Positions 25,148 to 39,220 of a DNA stretch of 64,000 nt are shown here, piece by piece. The notes beneath the pieces are model-generated. The model made no database searches, was not told the origin of the DNA, and saw nothing but the letters and a program-made list of their open reading frames with translations. Each line of letters begins with the position of its first letter. The first letter of the stretch is position 1. The translations under genes and the position numbers were made by a program. Where the stretch lies: positions 2,608,001-2,672,000 of the forward strand of contig JAXIVH010000041.1 in NCBI GenBank assembly GCA_036785325.1, in the 5' to 3' direction. Source of the stretch: Urophycis tenuis (taxonomy: Eukaryota; Chordata; Actinopteri; Gadiformes; Phycidae).

Positions 25148-28100
25148 CCAACAGAACACACATGAATCAGCTTATTATTTCGACGACCCATGGGCAAATA
25201 TAGTCATGCCATACGTTGTTGGAAAGCTTAGATTTCCCCGTTTAAAATGAGCCCATCTCCGAGCAATTTGGTTGCTCACAGACAAATCTGCGTCAGGTTG
25301 ACTGAAGTCTACACAGCAGCTAAAGACATACCTTCAACGTTTCAATTAACATCAATCTTTCCTTACAGAACACAAAAGAATTAGCTTAGTATTTCAACGA
25401 CCCTTTAGTGAATATAGTCTTGCCATACGCCGTTGGAAAGCTTAGATTTCCCCGCTTAAAATGAGCCCATCCGCGAGCAGTCTGGTTGATCACAGACTAA
25501 ACTGCGTCAGGTTGACTGAAGTCTACCCAGCAGCTAAAAACATACCTTCAACGTTTCAATTAACATCAATCTTTCCTTACAGAACACAAATTAATTAGCT
25601 TAGTATTTCAACGACCCATGAGTCAATATAGTCTTGCCATACGCCGTTGGAAAGCTTAGATTTCCCCGATTAAAATGAGCCCATCCGCGAGCAGTCTGGT
25701 TCATCACAGACTAAACTGCGTCAGGTTGACTGAAGTCTACCCAGCAGCTAAAAACATACCTTCAACGTTTCAATTAACATCAATCTTTCCTTACAGAACA
25801 CAAATTAATTAGCTTAGTATTTCAACGACCCATGAGTCGATATAGTCTTGCCATACGCCGTTGGAAAGCTTAGATTTCCCCGCTTAAAATGAGCCCATCC
25901 GCGAGCAGTCTGGTTGATCACAGACTAAACTGCGTCAGGTTGACTGAAGTCTACCCAGCAGCTAAAAACATACCTTAAACGTTTCAATTAACATCAATCT
26001 TTCCTTACAGAACACAAATTAATTAGCTTAGTATTTCAACGACCCTTTGGTGAATATAGTCTTGCCATACGCCGTTGGAAAGCTTAGATTTCCCCGCTTA
26101 AAATGAGCCCATCTGCGAGCAGTCTGGTTGATCACAGACTAAACTGCGTCAGGTTGACTGAAGTCTACCCAGCAGCTAAAAACATACCTTCAACGTTTCA
26201 ATTAACATCAATCTTTCCTTACAGAACACAAATTAATTAGCTTAGTATTTCAACGACCCATGAGTCGATATAGTCTTGCCATACGCCGTTGGAAAGCTTA
26301 GATTTCCCCGCTTAAAATGAGCCCATCCGCGAGCAGTCTGGTTGATCACAGACTAAACTGCGTCAGGTTGACTGAAGTCTACCCAGCAGCTAAAAACATA
26401 CCTTCAACGTTTCAATTAACATCAATCTTTCCTTACAGAACACAAATTAATTAGCTTAGTATTTCAACGACCCTTTGGTGAATATAGTCTTGCCATACGC
26501 CGTTGGAAAGCTTAGATTTCCCCGCTTATAATGAGCCCATCCCCGAGCAATTTGGTTGCTCACAGACTAAACTGCGTCAGGTTGACTGAAGTCTACCCAG
26601 CAGCTAAAAACATACCTTCAACGTTTCAATTAACATCAATCTTTCCTTACAGAACACAAATTAATTAGCTTAGTATTTCAACGACCCATGAGTCAATATA
26701 GTCTTGCCATACGCCGTTGGAAAGCTTAGATTTCCCCGCTTAAAATGAGCCCATCCGCGAGCAGTCTGGTTGATCACAGACTAAACTGCGTCAGGTTGAA
26801 TGAAGTCTACCCAGCAGCCAAAAACATACCTTTAACGTTTCAATTAACATCAATCTTTCCTTACAGAACACAAATTAATTAGCTTAGTATTTCAACGGCC
26901 CTTTGGTGAATATAGTCTTACCATACGCCGTTGAAAAGCTTAGATTTCCCTGCTTAAAATGAGCCCATCCGCCAGCAGTCTGGTTGATCACAGACTAAAC
27001 TGCGTCAGGTTGACTGAAATCTACCCAGCGGCTAAAAACATACCTTCAACGTTTCAATTAACATCAATCTTTCCTTACAGAACACAAATTAATTAGCTTA
27101 GTATTTCAACGACCCTTTGGTGAATATAGTCTTGCCATACGCCGTTGGAAAGCTTAGATTTCCCCGCTTATAATGAGCCCATCCCCGAGCAGTCTGGTTG
27201 ATCACAGACTAAACTGCGTCGGGTTGAATGAAGTCTACCCAGCAGCTAAAAACATACCTTTAACGTTTCAATTAACATCAATCTTTCCTTACAGAACACA
27301 AATTAATTAGCTTAGTATTTCAACGGCCCTTTGGTGAATATAGTCTTGCCATACGCCGTTGGAAAGCTTAGATTTCCCCGCTTATAATGAGCCCATCCCC
27401 GAGCAATTTGGTTGCTCACAGACAAATCTGCGTCAGGTTGACTGAAGTCTACACAGCAGCTAAAGACATACCTTCAACGTTTCAATTAACATCAATCTTT
27501 CCTTACAGAACACAAATTAATTAGCTTAGTATTTCAACGACCCATGAGTCAATATAGTCTTTCCATACGCCGTTGGAAAGCTTAGATTTCCCCGCTTAAA
27601 ATGAGCCCATCCGCGAACAGTCTGGTTGATCACAGACTAAACTGCGTCAGGTTGACTGAAGTCTACCCAGCAGCTAAAAACATACCTTCAACGTTTCAAT
27701 TAACATCAATCTTTCCTTACAGAACACAAATTAATTAGCTTAGTATTTCAATGACCCATGAGTCAATATAGTCTTGCTATAGGCCGTTGGAAAGCTTAGA
27801 TTTCCCCGCTTAAAATGAGCCCATCCGCGAGCAGTCTGGTTGATCACAGACTAAACTGCGTCAGGTTGAATGAAGTCTACCCAGCAGCTAAAAACATACC
27901 TTTAACGTTTCAATTAACATCAATCTTTCCTTACAGAACACAAATTAATTAGCTTAGTATTTCAAAGGCCCTTTGGTGAATATAGTCTTGCCATACGCCG
28001 TTGAAAAGCTTAGATTTCCCCGCTTATAATGAGCCCATCCCCAAGCAATTTGGTTGCTCAGAGACAAAACTGTGTCAGGTTGACTGAAGTCTACCCAGCA

Positions 28101-28557
28101 GCTAAAAACATACCTTCAACGTTTCAATTAACATCAGTCTTTCCTTACAGATCACAAATTAATTAGCTTAGTATTTCAACGACCAATGAGTCAATATAGT
28201 CTTGCCATACGCCGTTGGAAAGCTTAGATTTCCCCGCTTAAAATGAGCCCATCCGCGAGCAGTCTGCTTGCTCACAGACAAAACTGCGTCAGGTTGACTG
28301 AAGTCTACCCAGCAGCTAAAAACATACCTTCAACGTTTCAATTAAGATCAATCTTTCAATAAAGAACAGAAATTAATTAGCTTAGTATTTCAACGACCCA
28401 TGACTCAATATAGTCTTGCCATACGCCGTTGGGAACCTTAGATTTCCCCGCTTAAAATGAGCCCATCCCCGAGCAATTTGGTTGCTCACAGACAAAACTG
28501 CGTCAGGTTCACTGAAGTCTACCCAGCAGCTAAAAACATACCTTCAACTTTCCAATT
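25148..28557. repeat. Satellite block S7, 16 monomers
   Basis: 3410 bp = 16 x 214 - 14. It is a copy of S5 lacking two monomers (428 bp) near its first third. The rest matches monomer by monomer, including rare marks such as CAGTCTTTCC and GCTATAGGCCG. Confidence 0.93.
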
Positions 28558-28804
28558 CACGCGTTTATTTGTAACACGTGTAGCTATGATAAAGGACACA
28601 TGTTTTGGCCTGTTTTATTATTCATAGTTGGCTTAACAGTAATAGAATATTATTATATGCTATAAGTGACCAGACGTCCGAGATCAAAACTGGGAGCATA
28701 ATCCCCGAGAAGGGGGAAAAAAAGGGTCAGCTATGTTTAAGTATATATATATATGTGTGTGTATATATAAGTGTGTGTGTGTGTGTGTATATATGCGCGC
28801 GCGC

Positions 28805-28855
<51 letters not shown>

Positions 28856-29553
28856 AATCACTTACTTGGAACAGCATGATCCCATATCGCTGTGAAGGGA
28901 TGGCGTTAACCAGGTGGGCGTGCAACCCCTCGAGAGAGTTGCTGCCTCGCCGGCACTTGTACTTGTTCAGCCGGATGCAGTTCTTCACAACCACCTTCAC
29001 AGAGACATACAGCCGTATGCCAGGGGGGTCCTGTAACACACAACCTATTGCAAGGTCCTCATTTATGCTGGTGTCATTTTGAAATGTTACCATATACAAG
29101 TTTGAATGGTTTTGACACACGATGACTGCAGAGACAGCTGCAGGATGGCCCACGAAGCAGGACGGAGGGGGCCTGTGGCTGTGCGGGGAGGACCAGCGGT
29201 ATGGGTGCTGCCGACACAGGGGGCGGGCGGGCCACAGGCTGATGCAGCAGGAGGCCTCGGCTGGAGGCGGGTGGGCGCAGGAGGCTTCGGCCGGGTGGAG
29301 GACGACAACGCAGTGGGCTGAACGGGCCGGTTGGTGGGAGTCACAGGCTCTGGCTCATCAACAAATAACCTGGAAATATAAAATACACACGTGATCAGTA
29401 TTGATATTGATATCTTTTATAAGAACACTGTTCATACCGTTTACACTTTTTATACAACTGTTTATACAATGTCCATACTGTTTATTTATTAATGTTTATC
29501 ACTGAAAAATAAAGGTGACTTGGTATGACTTGTGTGCTATTTTCTTTCCACAG
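28558..29553. repeat. Embedded insert, copy 8 (996 bp)
   Basis: Near-identical to copy 6. The minus-strand exon-like region is 28866-29369, with an open frame. The alternating tract with the CGCGCGCGCGCG core is at about 28741-28852. Confidence 0.9.
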
Positions 29554-31679
29554 CCAACAGAACACACATGAATCAGCTTATTATTTCGACGACCTATGGG
29601 CAAATATAGTCATGCCATACGTCGTTGGAAAGCTTAGATTTCCCCGTTTAAAATGAGCCAATCTCCGAGCAATTTGGTTGCTCACAGACAAATCTGCGTC
29701 AGGTTGACTGAAGTCTACACAGCAGCTAAAGACATACCTTCAACGTTTCAATTAACATCAATCTTTCCTTACAGAACACAAATGAATTAGCTTAGTATTT
29801 CAACGACCCTTTACTGAATATAGTCTTGCCATACGCCGTTGGAAAGCTTAGATTTCCCCGCTTAAAATGAGCCCATCCGCGAGCAGTCTGGTTGATCACA
29901 GACTAAACTGCGTCAGGTTGAATGAAGTCTACCCAGCAGCCAAAAACATACCTTTAACGTTTCAATTAACATCAATCTTTCCTTACAGAACACAAATTAA
30001 TTAGCTTAGTATTTCAACGGCCCTTTGGTGAATATAGTCTTACCATACGCCGTTGAAAAGCTTAGATTTCCCTGCTTAAAATGAGCCCATCCGCCAGCAG
30101 TCTGGTTGATCACAGACTAAACTGCGTCAGGTTGACTGAAATCTACCCAGCAGCTAAAAACATACCTTCAACGTTTCAATTAACATCAATCTTTCCTTAC
30201 AGAACACAAATTAATTAGCTTAGTATTTCAACGACCCTTTGGTGAATATAGTCTTGCCATACGCCGTTGGAAAGCTTAGATTTCCCCGCTTAAAATGAGC
30301 CCATCCGCGAGCAGTCTGGTTGATCACAGACTAAACTGCGTCAGGTTGAATGAAGTCTACCCAGCAGCTAAAAACATACCTTTAACGTTTCAATTAACAT
30401 CAATCTTTCCTTACAGAACACAAATTAATTAGCTTAGTATTTCAACGGCCCTTTGGTGAATATAGTCTTGCCATACGCCGTTGGAAAGCTTAGATTTCCC
30501 CGCTTATAATGAGCCCATCCCCGAGCAATTTGGTTGCTCACAGACAAATCTGCGTCAGGTTGACTGAAGTCTACACAGCAGCTAAAGACATACCTTCAAC
30601 GTTTCAATTAACATCAATCTTTCCTTACAGAACACAAATTAATTAGCTTAGTATTTCAACGGCCCATGAGTCAATATAGTCTTTCCATACGCCGTTGGAA
30701 AGCTTAGATTTCCCCGCTTAAAATGAGCCCATCCGCGAGCAGTCTGGTTGATCACAGACTAAACTGCGTCAGGTTGACTGAAGTCTACCCAGCAGCTAAA
30801 AACATACCTTCAACGTTTCAATTAACATCAATCTTTCCTTACAGAACACAAATTAATTAGCTTAGTATTTCAATGACCCATGAGTCAATATAGTCTTGCC
30901 ATAGGCCGTTGGAAAGCTTAGATTTCCCCGCTTAAAATGAGCCCATCCGCGAGCAGTCTGGTTGATCACAGACTAAACTGCGTCAGGTTGAATGAAGTCT
31001 ACCCAGCAGCTAAAAACATACCTTTAACGTTTCAATTAACATCAATCTTTCCTTACAGAACACAAATTAATTAGCTTAGTATTTCAAAGGCCCTTTGGTG
31101 AATATAGTCTTGCCATACGCCGTTGAAAAGCTTAGATTTCCCCGCTTATAATGAGCCCATCCCCAAGCAATTTGGTTGCTCAGAGACAAAACTGTGTCAG
31201 GTTGACTGAAGTCTACCCAGCAGCTAAAAACATACCTTCAACGTTTCAATTAACATCAGTCTTTCCTTACAGATCACAAATTAATTAGCTTAGTATTTCA
31301 ACGACCAATGAGTCAATATAGTCTTGCCATACGCCGTTGGAAAGCTTAGATTTCCCCGCTTAAAATGAGCCCATCCGCGAGCAGTCTGCTTGCTCACAGA
31401 CAAAACTGCGTCAGGTTGACTGAAGTCTACCCAGCAGCTAAAAACATACCTTCAACGTTTCAATTAAGATCAATCTTTCAATAAAGAACAGAAATTAATT
31501 AGCTTAGTATTTCAACGACCCATGACTCAATATAGTCTTGCCATACGCCGTTGGGAACCTTAGATTTCCCCGCTTAAAATGAGCCCATCCCCGAGCAATT
31601 TGGTTGCTCACAGACAAAACTGCGTCAGGTTCACTGAAGTCTACCCAGCAGCTAAAAACATACCTTCAACTTTCCAATT
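29554..31679. repeat. Satellite block S8, 10 monomers
   Basis: 2126 bp = 10 x 214 - 14. Its last part repeats the end of S5 and S7 (CAGTCTTTCCTTACAGATCAC, then the pre-insert marks). Its first monomer is the S1/S2 version with GAGCCAATCTCC. Confidence 0.93.
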
Positions 31680-32639
31680 CACGCGTTTATTTGTAACACG
31701 TGTAGCTATGATAAAGGACACATGTTTTGGCCTGTTTTATTATTCATAGTTGGCTTAACAGTAATAGAATATTATTATATGCTATAAGTGACCAGACGTC
31801 CGAGATCAAAACTGGGAGCATAATCCCCGAGAAGGGGGAAAAAAAGGGTCAGCTATGTTTAAGTATATATATATATGTGTGTGTATATATGCGTGTGTGT
31901 GTGTGGATATATGCGCGTGTGTGTGTGTGTGTGTGTGTTTTAATCACTTACTTGGAACGGCATGATCCCACATCGCTGTGAAGGGATGGCGTTAACCAGG
32001 TGGGCGTGCAACCCCTCGAGAGAGTTGCTGCCTCGCCGGCACTTGTACTTGTTCAGCCGGATGCAGTTCTTCACAACCACCTTCACAGAGACATACAGCT
32101 GTATGCCAGGGGGGTCATGTAACACACAACCTATTGCAAGGTCCTCATTTATGCTGGTGTAATTTTGAAATGTTACCATATACAAGTTTGAATGGTTTTG
32201 ACACACGATGACTGCAGAGACAGCTGCAGGATGGCCCACGAAGCAGGACGGAGGGGGCCTGTGGCTGTGCGGGGAGGACCAGCGGTATGGGTGCTGCCGA
32301 CACAGGGGGCGGGCGGGCCACAGGCTGACGCAGCAGGAGGCCTCGGCTGGAGGCGGGTGGGCGCAGGAGGCTTCGGCCGGGTGGAGGACGACAACGCAGT
32401 GGGCTGAACGGGCCGGTTGGTGGGAGTCACAGGCTCTGGCTCATCAACAAATAACCTGGAAATATAAAATACACACGTGATCAGTATTGATATTGATATC
32501 TTTTATAAGAACACTGTTCATACCGTTTACACTTTTTATACAACTGTTTATACAATGTCCATACTGTTTATTTATTAATGTTTATCACTGAAAAATAAAG
32601 GTGACTTGGTATGACTTGTGTGCTATTTTCTTTCCACAG
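31680..32639. repeat. Embedded insert, copy 9 (960 bp), mosaic
   Basis: The shortest copy. Its left end (CGCGTTTATTTGTAAC) matches copies 6 and 8, whereas its right half (GTGTAATTTTG) matches copy 3, so it is a recombinant. The minus-strand exon-like region is 31952-32455, with an open frame. Confidence 0.9.
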
Positions 32640-34766
32640 CCAACAGAACACACATGAATCAGCTTATTATTTTGACGACCCATGGGCAAATATAGTCATG
32701 CCATACGTCGTTGGAAAGCTTAGATTTCCCCGTTTAAAATGAGCCCATCTCCGAGCAATTTGGTTGCTCACAGACAAATCTGCGTCAGGTTGACTGAAGT
32801 CTACACAGCAGCTAAAGACATACCTTCAACGTTTCAATTAACATCAATCTTTCCTTACAGAACACAAATTAATTAGCTTAGTATTTCAACGACCCATGAG
32901 TCAATATAGTCTTGCCATACGCCGTTGGAAAGCTTAGATTTCCCCGCTTAAAATGAGCCCATCCGCGAGCAGTCTGGTTGATCACAGACTAAACTGCGTC
33001 AGGTTGACTGAAGTCTACCCAGCAGCTAAAAACATACCTTAAACGTTTCAATTAACATCAATCTTTCCTTACAGAACACAAATTAATTAGCTTAGTATTT
33101 CAACGACCCTTTGGTGAATATAGTCTTGCCATACGCCGTTGGAAAGCTTAGATTTCCCCGCTTAAAATGAGCCCATCCGCGAGCAGTCTGGTTGATCACA
33201 GACTAAACTGCGTCAGGTTGACTGAAGTCTACCCAGCAGCTAAAAACATACCTTAAACGTTTCAATTAACATCAATCTTTCCTTACAGAACACAAATTAA
33301 TTAGCTTAGTATTTCAACGACCCTTTGGTGAATATAGTCTTGCCATACGCCGTTGGAAAGCTTAGATTTCCCCGCTTAAAATGAGCCCATCCGCGAGCAG
33401 TCTGGTTGATCACAGACTAAACTGCGTCAGGTTGACTGAAGTCTACCCAGCAGCTAAAAACATACCTTCAACGTTTCAATTAACATCAATCTTTCCTTAC
33501 AGAACACAAATTAATTAGCTTAGTATTTCAACGACCCATGAGTCGATATAGTCTTGCCATACGCCGTTGGGAAGCTTAGATTTCCCCGCTTAAAATGAAC
33601 CCATCCGCGAGCAGTCTGGTTGATCACAGACTAAACTGCGTCAGGTTGACTGAAGTCTACCCAGCAGCTAAAAACATACCTTCAACGTTTCAATTAACAT
33701 CAATCTTTCCTTACAGAACACAAATTAATTAGCTTAGTATTTCAACGACCCTTTGGTGAATATAGTCTTGCCATACGCCGTTGGAAAGCTTAGATTTCCC
33801 CGCTTATAATGAGCCCATCCCCGAGCAATTTGGTTGCTCACAGACTAAACTGCGTCAGGTTGACTGAAGTCTACCCAGCATCTAAAAACATACCTTCAAC
33901 GTTTCAATTAACATCAATCTTTCCTTACAGAACACAAATTAATTAGCTTAGTATTTCAACGACCCATGAGTCGATATAGTCTTGCCATACGCCGTTGGAA
34001 AGCTTAGATTTCCCCGAATAAAAATGAGCCCATCCGCGAGCAGTCTGGTTGATCACAGACTAAACTGCGTCAGGTTGACTGAAGTCTACCCAGCAGCTAA
34101 AAACATACCTTCAACGTTTCAATTAACATCAATCTTTCCTTACAGAACACAAATTAATTAGCTTAGTATTTCAACGACCCTTTGGTGAATATAGTCTTGC
34201 CATACGCCGTTAAAAAGCTTAGATTTCCCCGCTTATAATGAGCCCATCCCCGAGCAATTTGGTTGCTCACAGACAAAACTGCGTCAGGTTGACTGAAGTC
34301 TACCCAGCAGCTAAAAACATACCTTCAACGTTTCAATTAACATCAATCTTTCCTTACAGAACACAAATTAATTAGCTTAGTATTTGAACGACCAATGAGT
34401 CAATATAGTCTTGCCATACGCCGTTGGAAAGCTTAGATTTCCCCGCTTAAAATGAGCCCATCCGCGAGCAGTCTGCTTGCTCACAGACAAAACTGCGTCA
34501 GGTTGACTGAAGTCTACCCAGCAGCTAAAAACATACCTTCAACATTTCAATTAAGATCAATCTTTCAATAAAGAACAGAAATTAATTAGCTTAGTATTTC
34601 AACGACCCATGACTCAATATAGTCTTGCCATACGCCGTTGGGAACCTTAGATTTCCCCGCTTAAAATGAGCCCATCCCCGAGCAATTTGGTTGCTCACAG
34701 ACAAAACTGCGTCAGGTTGACTGAAGTCTACCCAGCAGCTAAAAACATACCTTCAACTTTTCAATT
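32640..34766. repeat. Satellite block S9, 10 monomers
   Basis: 2127 bp = 10 x 214 - 14 + 1. The extra base lies at about 34018 (CCGAATAAAAATGAG). Two neighbouring monomers share the rare CCTTAAACG, which points to a local monomer duplication. Confidence 0.93.
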
Positions 34767-35014
34767 CACGCGTTTTTTTTGTAACACGTGTAGCTATGAT
34801 AAAGGACACATGTTTTGGCCTGTTTTATTATTCATAGTTGGCTTAACAGTAATAGAATATTATTGTATGCTATAAGTGACCAGACGTCCGAGATCAAAAC
34901 TGGGAGCATAATCCCCGAGAAGGGGGAAAAAAAGGGTCAGCTATGTTTAAGTATATATATATATGTGTGTGTATATATGCGAGTGTGTGTGTGTGTGTGT
35001 ATATATGCGCACGC

Positions 35015-35091
<77 letters not shown>

Positions 35092-35788
35092 AATCACTTA
35101 CTTGGAACGGCATGATCCCACATCGCTGTGAAGGGATGGCGTTAACCAGGTGGGCGTGCAACCCCTCGAGAGAGTTGCTGCCTCACCGGCACTTGTACTT
35201 GTTCAGCCGGATGCAGTTCTTCACAACCACCTTCACAGAGACATACAGCTGTATGCCAGGGGGTCCTGTAACACACAACCTATTGCAAGGTCCTCATTTA
35301 TGCTGGTGTCATTTTGAAATGTTACCATATACAAGTTTGAATGGTTTTGACACACGATGACTGCAGAGACAGCTGCAGGATGGCCCACGAAGCAGGACGG
35401 AGGGGGCCTGTGGCTGTGCGGGGAGGACCAGCGGTATGGGTGCTGCCGACACAGGGGGCGGGCGGGCCACAGGCTGACGCAGCAGGAGGCCTCGGCTGGA
35501 GGCGGGTGGGCGCAGGAGGCTTCGGCCGGGTGGAGGACGACAACGCAGTGGGCTGAACGGGCCGGTTGGTGGGAGTCACAGGCTCTGGCTCATCAACAAA
35601 TAACCTGGAAATATAAAATACACACGTGATCAGTATTGATATTGATATCTTTTATAAGAACACTGTTCATACCGTTTACACTTTTTATACAACTGTTTAT
35701 ACAATGTCCATACTGTTTATTTATTAATGTTTATCACTGAAAAATAAAGGTGACTTGGTATGACTTGTGTGCTATTTTCTTTCCACAG
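34767..35788. repeat. Embedded insert, copy 10 (1022 bp)
   Basis: The longest copy because of a 138-bp TA/TG tract (34951-35088) with a single TTT interruption. The minus-strand exon-like region is 35102-35604. It is doubly disabled: one G is missing from the G6 run near 35260 (frameshift), and the CGA to TGA stop is also present. Confidence 0.9.
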
Positions 35789-36630
35789 CCAACAGAACAC
35801 ACATGAATCAGCTTATTATTTTGACGACCCATGGGCAAATATAGTCATGCCATACGTCGTTGGAAAGCTTAGATTTCCCCGTTTAAAATGAGCCCATCTC
35901 CGAGCAATTTGGTTGCTCACAGACAAATCTGCGTCAGGTTGACTGAAGTCTACACAGCAGCTAAAGACATACCTTCAACGTTTCAATTAACATCAATCTT
36001 TCCTTACAGAACACAAATTAATTAGCTTAGTATTTCAACGACCCTTTAGTGAATATAGTCTTGCCATACGCCGTTAGAAAGCTTAGATTTCCCCGCTTAT
36101 AATGAGCCCATCCCCAAGCAATTTGGTTGCTCAGAGACAAAACTGTGTCAGGTTGACTGAAGTCTACCCAGCAGCTAAAAACATACCTTCAACGTTTCAA
36201 TTAACATCAATCTTTCCTTACAGATCACAAATTAATTAGCTTAGTATTTCAACGACCAATGAGTCAATATAGTCTTGCCATACGCCGTTGGAAAGCTTAG
36301 ATTTCCCCGCTTAAAATGAGCCCATCCGCGAGCAGTCTGCTTGCTCACAGACAAAACTGCGTCAGGTTGACTGAAGTCTACCCAGCAGCTAAAAACATAC
36401 CTTCAACGTTTCAATTAAGATCAATCTTTCAATAAAGAACAGAAATTAATTAGCTTAGTATTTCAACGACCCATGACTCAATATAGTCTTGCCATACGCC
36501 GTTGGGAACCTTAGATTTCCCCGCTTAAAATGAGCCCATCCCCGAGCAATTTGGTTGCTCAGAGACAAAACTGCGTCAGGTTGACTGAAGTCTACCCAGC
36601 AGCTAAAAACATACCTTCAACTTTTCAATT
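35789..36630. repeat. Satellite block S10, 4 monomers
   Basis: 842 bp = 4 x 214 - 14. It includes the CCCCAAGCAATTTGG variant and the usual pre-insert pair of monomers. Confidence 0.95.
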
Positions 36631-37611
36631 CACGCGTTTTTTTTGTAACACGTGTAGCTATGATAAAGGACACATGTTTTGGCCTGTTTTATTATTCATA
36701 GTTGGCTTAACAGTAATAGAATATTATTATATGCTATAAGTGACCAGACGTCCGAGATCAAAACTGGGAGCATAATCCCCGAGAAGGGGGAAAAAAAGGG
36801 TCAGCTATGTTCAAGTATATATATATATGTGTGTGTATATATGCGTGTGTGTGTGTGTATATATGCGCGTGTGTGTGTGTGTGTGTATGTGTGTGTGTGT
36901 GTGTGTGTGTTTTAATCACTTACTTGGAACGGCATAATCCCACATCGCTGTGAAGGGATGGCGTTAACCAGGTGGGCGTGCAACCCCTCGAGAGAGTTGC
37001 TGCCTCACCGGCACTTGTACTTGTTCAGCCGGATGCAGTTCTTCACAACCACCTTCACAGAGACATACAGCTGTATGCCAGGGGGGTCATGTAACACACA
37101 ACCTATTGCAAGGTCCTCATTTATGCTGGTGTCATTTTGAAATGTTACCATATACAAGTTTGAATGGTTTTGACACACGATGACTGCAGAGACAGCTGCA
37201 GGATGGCCCACGAAGCAGGACGGAGGGGGCCTGTGGCTGTGCGGGGAGGACCAGCGGTATGGGTGCTGCCGACACAGGGGGCGGGCGGGCCACAGGCTGA
37301 CGCAGCAGGAGGCCTCGGCTGGAGGCGGGTGGGCGCAGGAGGCTTCGGCCGGGTGGAGGACGACAACGCAGTGGGCTGAACGGGCCGGTTGGTGGGAGTC
37401 ACAGGCTCTGGCTCATCAACAAATAACCTGGAAATATAAAATACACACGTGATCAGTATTGATATTGATATCTTTTATAAGAACACTGTTCATACCGTTT
37501 ACACTTTTTATACAACTGTTTATACAATGTCCATACTGTTTATTTATTAATGTTTATCACTGAAAAATAAAGGTGACTTGGTATGACTTGTGTGCTATTT
37601 TCTTTCCACAG
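36631..37611. repeat. Embedded insert, copy 11 (981 bp)
   Basis: Near-identical to copy 12, 1609 bp downstream (shared GTTCAAGTATAT and GGCATAATCCC). The minus-strand exon-like region is 36924-37427. It carries the TGA stop (at 37005), whereas copy 12 has CGA at the same place. Confidence 0.9.
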
Positions 37612-38239
37612 CCAACAGAACACACATGAATCAGCTTATTATTTCGACGACCCATGGGCAAATATAGTCATGCCATACGTCGTTGGAAAGCTTAGATTTC
37701 CCCGTTTAAAATGAGCCCATCTCCGAGCAATTTGGTTGCTCACAGACAAATCTGCATCAGGTTGACTGAAGTCTACACAGCAGCTAAAGACATACCTTCA
37801 ACGTTTCAATTAACATCAATCTTTCCTTACAGAACACAAATTAATTAGCTCAGTATTTCAACGACCCTTTAGTGAATATAGTCTTGCCATACGCCGTTGG
37901 AAAGCTTAGATTTCCCCGCTTAAAATGAGCCCATCCGCGAGCAGTCTGCTTGCTCACAGACAAAACTGCGTCAGGTTGACTGAAGTCTACCCAGCAGCTA
38001 AAAACATACCTTCAACGTTTCAATTAAGATCAATCTTTCAATAAAGAACAGAAATTAATTAGCTTAGTATTTCAACGACCCATGACTCAATATAGTCTTG
38101 CCATACGCCGTTGGGAACCTTAGATTTCCCCGCTTAAAATGAGCCCATCCCCGAGCAATTTGGTTGCTCAGAGACAAAACTGCGTCAGGTTGACTGAAGT
38201 CTACCCAGCAGCTAAAAACATACCTTCAACTTTTCAATT
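37612..38239. repeat. Satellite block S11, 3 monomers
   Basis: 628 bp = 3 x 214 - 14. It begins with the diverged post-insert monomer and ends with the pre-insert pair. Confidence 0.95.
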
Positions 38240-39220
38240 CACGCGTTTTTTTTGTAACACGTGTAGCTATGATAAAGGACACATGTTTTGGCCTGTTTTA
38301 TTATTCATAGTTGGCTTAACAGTAATAGAATATTATTATATGCTATAAGTGACCAGACGTCCGAGATCAAAACTGGGAGCATAATCCCCGAGAAGGGGGA
38401 AAAAAAGGGTCAGCTATGTTCAAGTATATATATATATGTGTGTGTATATATGCGTGTGTGTGTGTGTATATATGCGCGTGTGTGTGTGTGTGTGTATGTG
38501 TGTGTGTGTGTGTGTGTGTTTTAATCACTTACTTGGAACGGCATAATCCCACATCGCTGTGAAGGGATGGCGTTAACCAGGTGGGCGTGCAACCCCTCGA
38601 GAGAGTTGCTGCCTCGCCGGCACTTGTACTTGTTCAGCCGGATGCAGTTCTTCACAACCACCTTCACAGAGACATACAGCTGTATGCCAGGGGGGTCATG
38701 TAACACACAACCTATTGCAAGGTCCTCATTTATGCTGGTGTCATTTTGAAATGTTACCATATACAAGTTTGAATGGTTTTGACACACGATGACTGCAGAG
38801 ACAGCTGCAGGATGGCCCACGAAGCAGGACGGAGGGGGCCTGTGGCTGTGCGGGGAGGACCAGCGGTATGGGTGCTGCCGACACAGGGGGCGGGCGGGCC
38901 ACAGGCTGATGCAGCAGGAGGCCTCGGCTGGAGGCGGGTGGGCGCAGGAGGCTTCGGCCGGGTGGAGGACGACAACGCAGTGGGCTGAACGGGCCGGTTG
39001 GTGGGAGTCACAGGCTCTGGCTCATCAACAAATAACCTGGAAATATAAAATACACACGTGATCAGTATTGATATTGATATCTTTTATAAGAACACTGTTC
39101 ATACCGTTTACACTTTTTATACAACTGTTTATACAATGTCCATACTGTTTATTTATTAATGTTTATCACTGAAAAATAAAGGTGACTTGGTATGACTTGT
39201 GTGCTATTTTCTTTCCACAG
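38240..39220. repeat. Embedded insert, copy 12 (981 bp)
   Basis: Partner of copy 11. The minus-strand exon-like region is 38533-39036, with an open frame. It shares CTGATGCAGCAGG with copies 6, 8 and 13, so its right half has a different history from copy 11. Confidence 0.9.

Noticed and set aside
34894..35097. Thr-His repeat frame on the minus strand
   Set aside because: Translation of the TG microsatellite.
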